A stretch of 64,000 nt of DNA. Origin: Istiophorus platypterus (taxonomy: Eukaryota; Chordata; Actinopteri; Istiophoriformes; Istiophoridae). The DNA lies in contig CM029119.1 in NCBI GenBank assembly GCA_016859345.1, positions 3,554,609-3,618,608 of the forward strand. The letters are read 5' to 3'. Positions 1 through 12,500 of this stretch are shown here, one piece after another; positions within the stretch are counted from its first letter, which is position 1; every line of letters starts with the position of its first letter. The position numbers were made by a program, and so were the translations under genes. The notes beneath the pieces were generated by a model. The model had not been told where the DNA came from and did no database searches. It saw only the letters and a program-made list of their open reading frames with translations.

Positions 1-776
1 GCACACTTATTAAACAAGGCACTAATGGCAATGGCAGAAAAGCTAAAATGTCTACCATCCACATTTTAGCTTTTCTAGGATCAACCTGAGAGCAGTTGAG
101 CAGCCTTCTAGAGAGTAGTGGAACCAAGATGCAGCTGACTTTTCTATCCAATTACAGGGCGGAAGAAACCTTCTCTGATGCAAACCAGAGCTGACTGTAG
201 GATTGATCCAACTTTTGTGTGTGCATAACTGAATATGAGTTACAGTGTGAGGCTCTGAAGCCAGCCTCCAGTGCCTGTGTTCCTCCTGGAGTGTATTAGC
301 ACTTCTCTCTGACACCTTGCTACAGTGCGTATAGCTGAGGGTGCTGTATGCCGCTATACTGTAATGGTGCCCCTGCCTAGGGAAGCAGGAGCAAACTGCA
401 TCACCAGATTATTTTTATGGCTCCCTTGACCACTTTATATGCAGAAAGTGTGTGTGTAAGACTATACGAGTGTGCATAATAAAGCAAGGCGGAGGCTGGG
501 TACAGAGAGGGCATTTTGACAAGGTTTAGTAGAAAAATAATCAGACTTTAACTAATCAGCTGTTCAAGGGGGAAGCAAGCAAATGGGAGATGAAAAGGAA
601 AAAGATGAAAAGAGAAGGGTGTAAAGGTGGGTTGACAATTTTAATGACAAATGCATGCCATATCGCTGACAAAGGCAATGATGAAAAGAAACATGCCTAA
701 TATGTGCTGATGTGAATGTACAGTACCTACATGCACAGGCTCAAATTCATACATTTGCACATGCAAACTAGCTCAC
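1..776. other. dnah9 intron 33 (partial)
   Basis: This is intron sequence downstream of exon 33 on the minus strand. I looked for the next conserved exon (Walker B region) on the minus strand and did not find it. No repeat or RNA gene stands out. Confidence 0.7.
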
Positions 777-933
777 CTTGTAGTCCATCTGCTCAGAGCA
801 GTTAAACACATATACCATGATGCCAAGGGCTCGGCCCAAGTCTTTGGTAGTCTCAGTCTTGCCAGTCCCTGCAGGCCCTGCTGGAGCTCCACTCATGGTC
901 AGGTGTAGGGACTGGGTCAGGGTGATGTAGCAT
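777..933 (-). CDS. dnah9: dnah9 exon 33 (residues 1839-1891), AAA1 Walker A
   Basis: The acceptor is ATTTAG|ATGCTA and the donor TACAAG|GTGAGC, ending in phase 0. It encodes CYITLTQSLHLTMSGAPA, then GPAGTGKT (the AAA1 P-loop, Lys at 1864), then ETTKDLGRALGIMVYVFNC. AAA1 is the main ATP hydrolysis site of dynein. The next family block (Walker B, CFDEFNR) is not in the remaining 776 bases, so the gene continues past the left edge. Confidence 0.97.
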
Positions 934-1275
934 CTAAATATAGTTGAGAAACACACACATCGATCACAGCTAAAGGACTGCAGTCTGACAGCTAGCAAAA
1001 AAAAAAAGTGTGCCTATGACTGATTCAGCTGACTGCTCTTCCATTTATAAAGATCAGGACAAGGCTACTTCACTTCATTCATTCATTCACAAAGAGGACC
1101 TTGACTACACAGGCAGATTTATAGTTTTGGAAAAGTTATATTTTAGGTATTGATTAGCATTGTCTCTTCAAAAAAAGAAGGTTGTTGCTGCAGTCCCTGG
1201 AACTTTGTGCAACTTCGAAAGAATGTAAATTTTAAGTAGAAAATTAAAAAAGTAAAATGTATAAATGAAGTCTTT

Positions 1276-1347
<72 letters not shown>

Positions 1348-3987
1348 TTAAATCCAATTAAAAATTATTATTCATCTAAAGTAATAGCTCAATATTTTGG
1401 GAAATAGTCTAATTCACTTCAGATTGACACCACTCTCATGTCTTTGCCTTAAGTATGAGACTAAAGCCAGGAAATGATTAGCTTAGCTTAGCATATGGAC
1501 TGGAAACAGAGGGAAACAGCAAGATGGCCCTGTCCAAAGGTCAAAAATACTCCTACAAACACCATTAAAACTCTCTGATTAAAGGTATAATATGCAACTT
1601 TTCTGCATTAAATTTGCTAAAAATAACAAGACCTATGTTGTATGTTTTGTTGAGTTGTGTACTTACATTATCCCAAATGTTTCAAGTTATTTTCAAACAG
1701 AGAGAAATCTTTAGTTTTATTCAAGGTATTGGTCTATTTCATGTTGTTGTCTGTCAATAGCCTCATATCAGTGCATCAGCATTATGGTATTCTGCCAAAT
1801 TGAGTTTTAATCCGGTTTTAAGCCACAATTTCAGACACTCATTATATCTTAAATTGTTTGTAACTGTATATTTTAACAGCATGACAGATTTTAGTCATTA
1901 AGTGATCCGAGAAACAAGCTGAGCAAACATTACTGGCAGCCCCTCTGGGACGATTTTTGACATGAAACTGCTTTATTCAGTGTTTTTTTGGAGTTCAAAT
2001 ACTGTCTGAATGACTGTCACTGACGGACACCTAACAGGGAAAAGCTAACTACGATGATAGCAATGGTTCGGAAGATAACAACTCCTATGATCCTACACCA
2101 CCCCACGATGTAACCAAACTCAATCTCTTGTTATTTTTTTGATTGAGAGAGCCACATTTTTTAAAACATTTCTGTGTCAGTGCAGATTAAAAAACTTTAA
2201 TGTAATATAGTAATAAGTGAGTTTTAGAGAGTTGTACTGTTGAACTTTGGACAAAGCCAGGCCAGCTGTTTCCCCTGCTTTCAGTCAATAGGGTAAGCTA
2301 GGCTCTTAACCTCTCGACTCTAGCTCTGTGCTTAACAAACAGACAATGATACTGATCTTGTCATCTCGTCTTGGAAATAAATGAAAAATTGTACAGAAGT
2401 GGTTCAAAATGTTGAATTATTCTTTTAAAGACAGGACAGGAGAACAGAATAATTCCTTGGCAAATTTAAATGTTCATGTACAGTGTTTCAGTTTTAATGC
2501 ATTAAGCAATTCAACAGCTAAATGAACATTTGATAAATCCCTTTTTAAGTGCCTTTCTAAAAGTGACAAACAGGTCCATCCATGTGGCAAAATCATTTTC
2601 AGTGCATGAATGGAGTAGAGTCCGAAATCGTTAATAAAAACTACACAGATGGTCCAAATCAGTGGCTTAATCAGAATTTCAAGCCTTCAACACCAGATCA
2701 GAGTGCTGAGTGACATTCAACTGGTGGAGCATCGAGCACAGAAGATCACCATTATGTTAAAAATAATTAGTCAAAAATAATTCTGTGATGCCTCTAACCT
2801 CGAAACAACATGCATGCCAAGAACTCTCCTCCCTTGCCAATGCAGCAGTATTTATTTTCTGCCAGACTTGTAAAGATTGTCAGATGCAACCAGTCAAATG
2901 TATTAAAACTGGTCAGAGTCAAAGCTGAGGATCAGATAATGATTTTGGATGGTTTGCATGTTTTTCTTCCACCTTATAGATAGTATACTTGTGCAATGAG
3001 CTATTTTCCTACTAAACTATTACCACAAAATCTAACAAAATTGAAGTAAAGATCTCCCAATAAAAACACAGATACAGTGTATGTCTGGGAAGTAATAATT
3101 TAAATGGGAGAACTTTCAAACCTCACTGGGAAATGCTCATTGATTCTAAATAGCCCTCCATCAAGCTGCCCCTTTTTTGATTTTTAATAAACTCACATTA
3201 GAAAAAAATTAATATCTGTTGCAGCATTACAGGAACTGCTCACAGAACAATGCCAATTCCTGAGTTGACAGTCTTCTAACCAGCAACAATGGCTTGTTGT
3301 TGGGTCAGCCGCCATCACCTCATTATATAATAATATAATCTGCTTCTGTGCTTTGATTATCACACAGGCTGTTAAGTGATGCCAGTAATTGCTTCTCCCA
3401 CAAAACCTGTCAGAACTAACCAACAGTCTGCCCATCTAGTATCAATAAAAAGCAGCAGCATAATGGACGTAAACTGATGGAGACAATCAGGACTTTATTG
3501 ATCAGAGCAATAAACACTATGGTTTGCCTTGAATATCAATACAGCAATGATTTTAATGAGCTGCTGGTTAATATATGATGTATGGAAGGGGAAAACATTG
3601 GAAAGCATCACGAGAGACAGAAGCTCAGAGAAGACAAATGATCCCATCTGTATACAGTGTATCATCCGGATACCAGTGCCAACAGGCTTTATGACTCTGC
3701 CTTGAAATATGGCCAAAAATCTCACAATCAGTCGTTGAGGAGGCTGGATAAGGATGTCCTGCTTGGAATAACTAAAGCCAGATAGAAGACAAGAGAGTAA
3801 AACTAAACCAGGTAGCTGTGACAAGGTGACTTGTTTTATTACTGTGTTTTTAAAAAGAAACTGCTATATATCAGTCTGTTGGTCTGACCCATTCTCCTTC
3901 CATTCTTCTCACTCTATGATGGTCTATGTGTGTGTATGCACACATGCACACATGCACACACACACGCACACGCACATGCACACATGC

Positions 3988-4041
<54 letters not shown>

Positions 4042-7000
4042 TTGTTGGGTAAAATATTCCAAACATTTTGTATAATGGTGCAGCTTTGGAGTTCCTGCAG
4101 TAAAAATTGAGTAAATGCTAACATTGTGCCAACAACATTCCTGCCATTATAGATAAGCACGAGTGATTCCTTTAGCCTAATTATACTGCCACAGATGGTG
4201 AACACACCACACTAAGTGTACTCTGCCTATGGTAAAAAAAGCATATACAGGCCGGTATCTATTATACGACATATACACATTTTCAGAGCAGCTTAATATA
4301 TGTATGGCTTGACTCTTCCTTTTTCCCAACTGTAATTAACATCAAACCATATTGTATTTATGTTTAATTTCAAACTTATAATTTAAAATGGTTCAGTTCC
4401 TTTTTCACAGGAGAAATTTTCTAAATATCTCAGTAGGAAAAGCAAAGGTGTGATAATAACTACAATGATAGCTGAATTCAATTTAGTTGTTTCAGTGTCA
4501 GGGTCCCTTTTCACGGCAGACATTTTGATTTTGATGTAATAATAACATTAACGATGGCTCAGTGACACTAAGTGTCCCAGGAACCAATGTCAGTGAGTGA
4601 AAACACATAATACCAGAGCCCTGAAATTGACTCTCCTAACTAGAATACAGCTATTTCTAATGTTGTTAATTCCACCTGTACTTTTCCTACATTGACATCA
4701 TCTTCTGTGAAAAAGGTTTATTGTGCTTGACCTGTCACTTTGACACAGTCATGACTAAATAGGACAGAGAGTCATCTTGAATGTGATCAGTGACATTAAA
4801 TTACCACTTGTGGTTGTATGCTTCCGTCAGTCAGTCTGGGCAGAACAGTGTTTTTGGAGAACATTATGATGTTACAGCAAATTTTACCTTTGACCTTTTG
4901 GTGTGTTTTAGGATTGTCCCTCCATCCATCAATTAATTCAATTGTGGCAACACTGTGAGTGCATGTCTTAAAATTTTGCACAAACATTCAATTGGACTAT
5001 GGGATGAAATAATTATATTTTGGATATCAAAGGTCAAAGTCACTTACGTCCTTACATCAGTCCCATTCTTTTGTACACAACTCATCAGGAACATCAGAAG
5101 GGATTTCATTACATCTGGCACCAATATCCACTTAGACTGGAGGATGAACTGAGCAGAATTTGGTGCTCAAAGGTAAAAGGTCAAGGTAACTTTGACAACA
5201 CATTTCTAGCCATTATTCTAGGCTATAACTCAGGAACCATTATATATTGTGTGACCATAGTTCAGATCCTGAATGGTCTGAATGAGGAAAGTACATTTCT
5301 CAGAAATTATTCACAGGAATCACACATGTCAATATTGTGATAACTTTAATTTTACCTAAAAATACAGCTTATACCTTTCAGAATTCATTATAAGTCTTCA
5401 GTACATATATTCTATGAGTCTGGAAAGACAGGGATGTAAACTGCAACCTGACTGGTTGGTGGAGGCATAAAATCCTGAGTAGCTATTTCTAGTTTTATGT
5501 TATTTGGGTAAACTCACACTTTAAAATCCTTTAGGATAGACCCACGGTGTTAAGCTAAAAACAAGGTTTTCATTTTCAGACACTGTGATGTTTGGTAATG
5601 TCAGATTTTCACTTGACAGCAGCAAGATGCAGTTTTTTCTTTCCATCTCCTTCGAAAAGAAAGTAGTGTAACAATATCATGGTGCAAACATGTTTTTATC
5701 TGTTTTCTCAAGTCATGGATTAAAGGATTTGACACCCAGCCTCTTGGTCCATGGTCCATTGTTGAAATGAAAGCCAGTGGTAAACTATGTGAGTCGCAGC
5801 GGGCTGCAGCAAGGGCATGCACCATATGGTGAAGTCTTGCTACACGGCCGCTGATCCAGCCATCAAAGCCCATTGTTTCTGCTTTGTTCAGGCTTCAAAG
5901 GGAATACTGGTCAGTCTGGAAAACCACACAGTCAAACGCTGCAGTTTGCCAAAGGGCTCTGGGAGGCAGGTATTCATCTCTGTGTAGTTAAAACTTTATC
6001 AGGAATACTGCAGAAACACATGAATGTGAACAAACAAGCTGTTGGCAAACAGCCCAAGCTGAGTTTTTCGAAAAGGTTTTGCTTTTCGTGGCAGTAAATA
6101 ATGATTCAAATCAAGCTTCTTAGAATGAATGGTTATTACTATATGAGATGTACCTTCGGTTTTAAAGAAAAAAGACGCAGCACAGATGGACTTCTGGAAA
6201 TGTACTTATAATGGATTTTGAATTGCCTTCATGCAAATTGGCAGGTTTGATCATCCTGCAAAGGATTATAAGCCAAATATTCTTCTATGCACTCATTTAC
6301 CCTTTTTGAGTGAATGGGTTGGTGGCCTCTGACCAACTGACTGTTTCTAAGAGCCCTCTCCCCAGAGCAGTGGTTGTCCAGTCATAGGCTAGCAACTGTA
6401 CCTATATGCATGGCAAGCCTGTCAAGCTTGTGCTTGAGACTGTAGTGAGAATGATACTTGCCATTTAAAGACTACTGGGAAGGGGGGGAGGGGGGTCATA
6501 TCTATAAGACATGGAAACATATCATGTTTATAGGACATGTGTCTATTTCCATTTTATGGATGAAGTGGTGAGGATGCTAACTTTTTGTCAGAGATATAGA
6601 TTTTACCTCATGTATGTAGCCAAAAAGTAAATATTTAAGACATCAGTCATGGGGTTCTCATTTTAAAAAGAGTCAACTGGAACTATTAAAAATCCAAGTG
6701 TGTTTTCAACCAACTCATGGAGCTAATCTTAGCTTAATTAGTTAGTTAGCTATAGCTACTAAGATCAGCCAGTGATTATACAGTATTTTCAATAACATCA
6801 AGGGCTGTCAGCTAGAAGGCTGCTTTTACCTACTTCTGTCGGAAATCAATGATCCATTGTTTCAATATTTACTGAGAACTTTGGTAACCATGGCATCATG
6901 ATCATTGTAAACTGTATGTGACATGGAAAAGTGGAAGCTTGGTGTAGCAACACTAAGCTAACAGTTAGTTGAAAAAGCTTCACTCATCAGTCAGTTGACA

Positions 7001-9456
7001 AGCAATCACGTTTTTTTGTCGCCTCTTAGTCATAACAAAGGCACAAAAAAATGAAACCTTCATACCTGTCTGTCAGAGGAGTGATGACTAATCGTGGCGT
7101 GTTGCCCAGGTACTCATAGGAGTAGGCAAACTGGGCATCGCAGATACTGGCAAAACATTGCTTCTCCCTCTCTCCCCAGCAGTGTCTCAACTGGGAGAGC
7201 CACACAAAAGCCTGAGAATTCTCCACCTTAAAAAAAAAGAGTTGACAGAGGGCCAAACGTTGAGATATATTCTGTGCCTTTCCACCCTCTAATAATGCAA
7301 ACGAGATACCTTGCTTGAATGTCTTGAGTGTATTACTCACTGGTAATAGCAGCTCAAAAATACAAGAACAGTCACTGAGTCTGCAAAAGAATTTATACAC
7401 TACATTTTCTTGGCCAAATTTATCCACCGCCCCCTCCCTCCTCACCTTCTGAGTGATCATCTTGGCCACCACATCTCTGGCGTGGACGTCGATGGTACAG
7501 ATGGTCATGACTTTCTGCCGATCACCCGGTGTAAGCTGGCCAATCAGCATGGAGATGAGGGTGTTGAGCTGAGACACCTGTTTCCTGTAGTACTCTTTCA
7601 TGGCAGTGTCATAGCCCTCCTCCAGACGGGTAAAAGCCATGCCGACATCAGACGTCCACCAGATCTGAGTGCAGGTCAATGCCACCTGATTCCAGGAAAA
7701 TTACAGAAATCACAAGCAGATTCAGAGGAAAAACAAAGATGATGGAATCTGTGTAGATGCCTTCCTGTATTGAGGGTTACCCAGATTTTCTTTAGATGTA
7801 TACTTGTATATGAAATATATGGGCTTAATATATGCCCCATATGTTTCATACATAAAAGAGAACCCCTTGCCTTTAGAACCCAGAGTTTTCTTTCTTTCGT
7901 TCTTTCTTTCTTTCTTTCTTTCTGTATATGGGAAAAGTAAGATTGAGATGCAAAATTATCTTTGACAACCATGGCTGTTTTTGCTGATCAGTGTAAAAAG
8001 TCAGCTTCAATGAACACTGGATAGGCTGAGCAGGTTTGATGTGGTCTGGCCATTAATCTGTCAGGGGCGTGATTTCAACCGAAGATCTGAGGGAGATGCC
8101 CCCCTCACATTTTAGAATCCTATTTTCATCCCTTTCTCTTTGATTTTCCTACAAAAATCTCTCTGAAGCGTCCCCTCACTGTCCATCTGTCATGATCCAC
8201 ATGAGAGAAGCTCTGAGTTGATAAAAATGTTGACATGCTCATTTATCTCACCTTATCTAATGAGCATGCTGGAACAGCAATAAGCTTCATGAGGAGCACT
8301 GAATGCTTTATATACTTTTTTACCCTCCCAGGCTACTGGCTGCCTTAACCTTCTGATTAGCAGATTTGTCCTCTTTTGCTCATATGCAGCCAGAGAGAAA
8401 GCCATGCAGACGTTACTGAGGGCTGAAAACAAGTCCTTATCTGCATGTATATTTGAGGTGAACAGGACACATCATTTAATCAATGTTTTTATTTAGGATT
8501 TACGTTCTCGTACAAAGAATTACAGCAAGCATCCGTCCAAGATAAGGAAGTAAAGAAAAGTGCCATTCAGATAAAGATATGTGTCTCATCTCCCTTCTGA
8601 AACCACATGATTGCCGTCGACTGTTATAATGCACTATTGGCGAGTTATGTAGATACTGTTATCAACTGACCATAATGTTGATACAACCACATATTTTGAC
8701 TGATAACAGCAATAACTGGTGAAGAGTCATATACAGATTTATTGTGTCTGAACATCATCCTCGCTTCATCTGTTGACGAATCTGTCGATGGCTACATCAA
8801 GTCAACATTATGTTTTTCATACTTAAACCGATGGGTCACAGATATTGTTGTAGCATCAGATCATAAATGCACAGACGGAAGGTCTGTTAAGGAGATGGAT
8901 CATACACAGCAGCTTATTTTTAGCAATAACTTCAGTGATGACTTGGGCTGAAACTTTCAGCTATGTACGATTTGCAGCCACACCTGAAGTAGTGATGTCA
9001 GGCGATTGTTTTGCTAGTCAGCGCACCAATTACTTCCTTTTCTGAATTATAAGTATTCCCAGTAGGAAACTGCTCCATTATCATACACACACATATACCT
9101 ATATTTGTTCTCAATCCCTATCATGCATTTTTTGCTGTTCCAAAAAACTCAACAGTATATGTAAAGCATTAATGAGAGTGTGCCCACTGGCCACAATATC
9201 TATGTGAGACATAAGCATGATTTTGGTACCAATCCATCAGATGTTGGATAAGGTGACTAAAAGGAAAAGTCCCCAAAGTGAGTGTTGTCAGTTAAATATA
9301 TGCACACATCCCACTGAGCCTGTTTACCTGAGCTGGATAGTCAAACAGCCACTGATCTCTGGGTTTGTCCTCATATGTCGTCACTGCCTCGGTCATCTCA
9401 TGGCGAACTGTTGAGCGCATGGTGTCCAGCACCCGGTTCAACCACACCTCAACCTT

Positions 9457-9501
<45 letters not shown>

Positions 9502-12500
9502 CCAAAAACAGGCCATGAATACAAATGTAGAAAAACATTGCACTGTCTGTCGCATAAGCACCAACAGGCTCTCTTATCAATGGACCCTAATGAGGTCATT
9601 AATAAGCATTAGAGTGGATGTGGAGTCAGGCAAATACTATGGGATGTAATGGAAAATTAATGGATTAATGGGCTTTGATATGCAAAACCCCAGGGGCAAC
9701 GACAGACTCAATTTCATTTGTCTCCTTTATTTTGGGTTATGATATCTATATTTGCTATATATATATTCCTCAATGTCTTTCCATTACAGAAAATGGCAGG
9801 TAAGTGGATTTTCATTACATTACTATTACATTCATCTACAGACAGCTGTGGTGCCACAATTTCAAAGACAGGAAAAAGGTTATGGGTGTATTTTACCTGT
9901 CCAGTGCAGTCACAGGACTGATTAAAAGGGACATACTCCTCCTCTTTGCTGTACATGCCCAGTCCAGTCTTAGAAGGATTCCCCTCTCCATCTGCTTCAA
10001 ATCGCATCTTAGCCATGTTGTCAAACAGCTTAGACAGATGCCTCTGGACCTGCGTAAACACACAGAAACATTAAGCTCAGACTCAATTTACACTCAGCTC
10101 ACGGTCTGACTGGTATTTTCTTTGCCGCGTGCAAAAAAATAATATTTCATTACTGTTTCTCAGAATTTTTAAAAGAAGGGCAGTATCCATGTTCTGCTGT
10201 ATGCCTGCTAACTTCCTCTTAGAGAGATTTGGTGGCAAGTCGTGCTTAACAGTGATTTATTTCTATGAGCTGGAAATGCATAAGACAATGTCCTGATGAT
10301 GGAGATTGGGGCAGGCTGCAAAACTATGACCGACATTGCCCCTGTGTGGGCACTGAGGAAACTACAAAAGTCAAAATCAGTCAGCAAAGGATCTAAATGG
10401 CGCAATGGAATACAGTTTTGTAAAACTTTTAAAAAGCAACTGCATAAAGACATTGAACTGTTTCTTTCTGACTCTGTGAATAGATTGAAGTATAAATTTC
10501 CTTGCTACCCCTGAGGCAAAAATTAGTGAAGACACCTGGTGTGGGTTGGTCCCATTAGACAGGATGTCCAACAAATCAGCTGAAGAGATGAAGTAAAATC
10601 TCGGGAAGGCCAGACGCTTGGTATCCAGGTATTCTGCCAGAGCTTTTTCACACAGAGATAGTCTGTAGAGAAATATACAGAGTCAGTGCATGTGCGCATC
10701 CATGTGTCAGAGGAGATGCACAGGAGAGGCTCTGATAACAGAAATAAGGCATAGAAACAGAGAGACCTCTTACCTGCTCTGGATGTCTTCCAGTTTACCA
10801 AACAGGCCTGGTTTATTGGTGCCTTCCACCACATTGGGTGTTTGATGCACGGCATTTGCCAGCTCTTTGAAATCGGTATCAATCCCTTCGAAGCGCCTAG
10901 AGTCCTGCAGAGGATTTCACAAGGGAGCCAAGTCAGGGGATTTAGGTTCCCAGAAAAGAGAGGGGAGAATCACAGGTTTAATAGCAAACATCTGGGTTTA
11001 AGCACAACCTCAACATCATGGGTGCAATTAAGAAGTCATGTAATCTCAGCTCCTAAACTGGGAGTATGGGCTAATTAATGCAATCTTAATTAACAGCTAT
11101 AACAGTCATGCTATCTGGGTTCATATGGCAACAACAAGGGTGCAGGTTAAGGCCTGCATGCATATGAGCTTGTCACTGTTGTTTACCTGAAATAAAGAGC
11201 TGTAATTAACTGTGTGTGTGTGTGTCTATGTGCGTGTGTGCATGTAAATGATTCTGTTCAGTCTGAGTGCAGAGGTATTTGTCTGTAACCTCAGGCAGCT
11301 GTGAGCGGATGTCCTCAGAGCCAATGAAGATGCTCTCCAGGTGGGTCCATGTCCGCTGCACCTCGAACCAGATGGAGATGACCGAGTCGGCTACAGAAAG
11401 CTTGCTCTGCCATGATGACACCTCATCCAGGAAGTGTGCAATGTACTTGGATGACATTAGGTTCTGCAGCTGAACCTGGTTGTCTTCCAGCGTCTCAATC
11501 AGCTCCTCATCTGTGCGCAGCAGAGGCACCTGCGTACGGTGGTGGGGCTCATACTGGAACTGCATACCTGGATGGGAAGAGCACAGTCTGTCAATTAGTC
11601 ATAAATTCAAGATGACAAAACAAAAAAAATTCTCATCGTGAAAGTCATGTTAAACAAAGTGTCCCCTTCCTGTACCTGTCCAAGTGGAGTTGAGCTCAGA
11701 GAGGACTTTCTCCATCCCCATCTCCTTAACAGCCTTGTCTACGATCCCTCTCACCTCTTCTTCAAAGCAGTGCAGGTTCAGCTGCAACAGGTCAGCCAGA
11801 GTGGTTTCCTGCTCACAGAAAAATACATCAGCATTTTATGCACACTTCATATAAGCTACTTTATATTATTTTGATAAAGTTAGTAACATATTACAAGTGA
11901 GCACCTGCTGTGATAGCTGTATTCAATTTACCAAGGACACTTTCATAAATTCAAAGCAAGCATAACCAGTTATTGTAACTGTTATTTAACTGTCTTCTCC
12001 TGTTACTTTGCTTTGCTATAAGTGGCCAAGGCTAGATCTATAAGGTCCTTTAACTAGAAAAAAAAAACTTCCCTGTGTGAGTGTTTGTGTGCTTCCCCCT
12101 CTTGAAGCTCTCCCTTAAATTAGTGGCAAACCACTAAGACAAATTTTAAAAAATGCTGCAAGTGTACTAATAATTCAAATACTGATATGAAACGACTTAC
12201 CCAACTGAACTATATCAACAGTATGCCCTCAGTGCTTATCAGGATATTTTTTGAATAATTTGAATAATTTGAAAACCTGGTCCATGTTGAAGCGGACCCC
12301 AGTAGCAACCATCAGTTGATGCCAGTGTCGGGCTCGTATGGCTGGGTTTTGGAGCTCTGCCACAGCCCGGAGGGCAATGAGGAGGTTCTTTACCCTGTTT
12401 TCCAAACCTGTGAAGGCTTCCCATGCTCTAACCTACAGAAGACAGAGGTCAGGAATCAGTGGATAGGGCTTTTGACAGAGGCATCGGTGCTTGAAGCTGC

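Larger units (their letters stand above)
934..7065. other. dnah9 intron 32 (6.1 kb)
   Basis: The largest intron in the window. Besides the repeats listed separately it holds AT-rich sequence. I see no supported gene in it on either strand. Confidence 0.8.
9454..11289. other. Introns 26-29 of dnah9
   Basis: Introns of 443, 486, 111 and 385 bp alternate with exons 27-29. Apart from the TG tract and a short GT run at 11212-11240 (intron 26), I see nothing in them. Confidence 0.7.

Noticed and set aside
3871..4205. Cys/Val- and His/Thr-rich frames
   Set aside because: Translations of the CA microsatellite. The same holds for frames at 9.3-9.6 kb, 45.2 kb and 59.9 kb.
5020..5340. 106-codon plus-strand frame
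   Set aside because: It lies wholly within a dispersed fish repeat and resembles no protein family.
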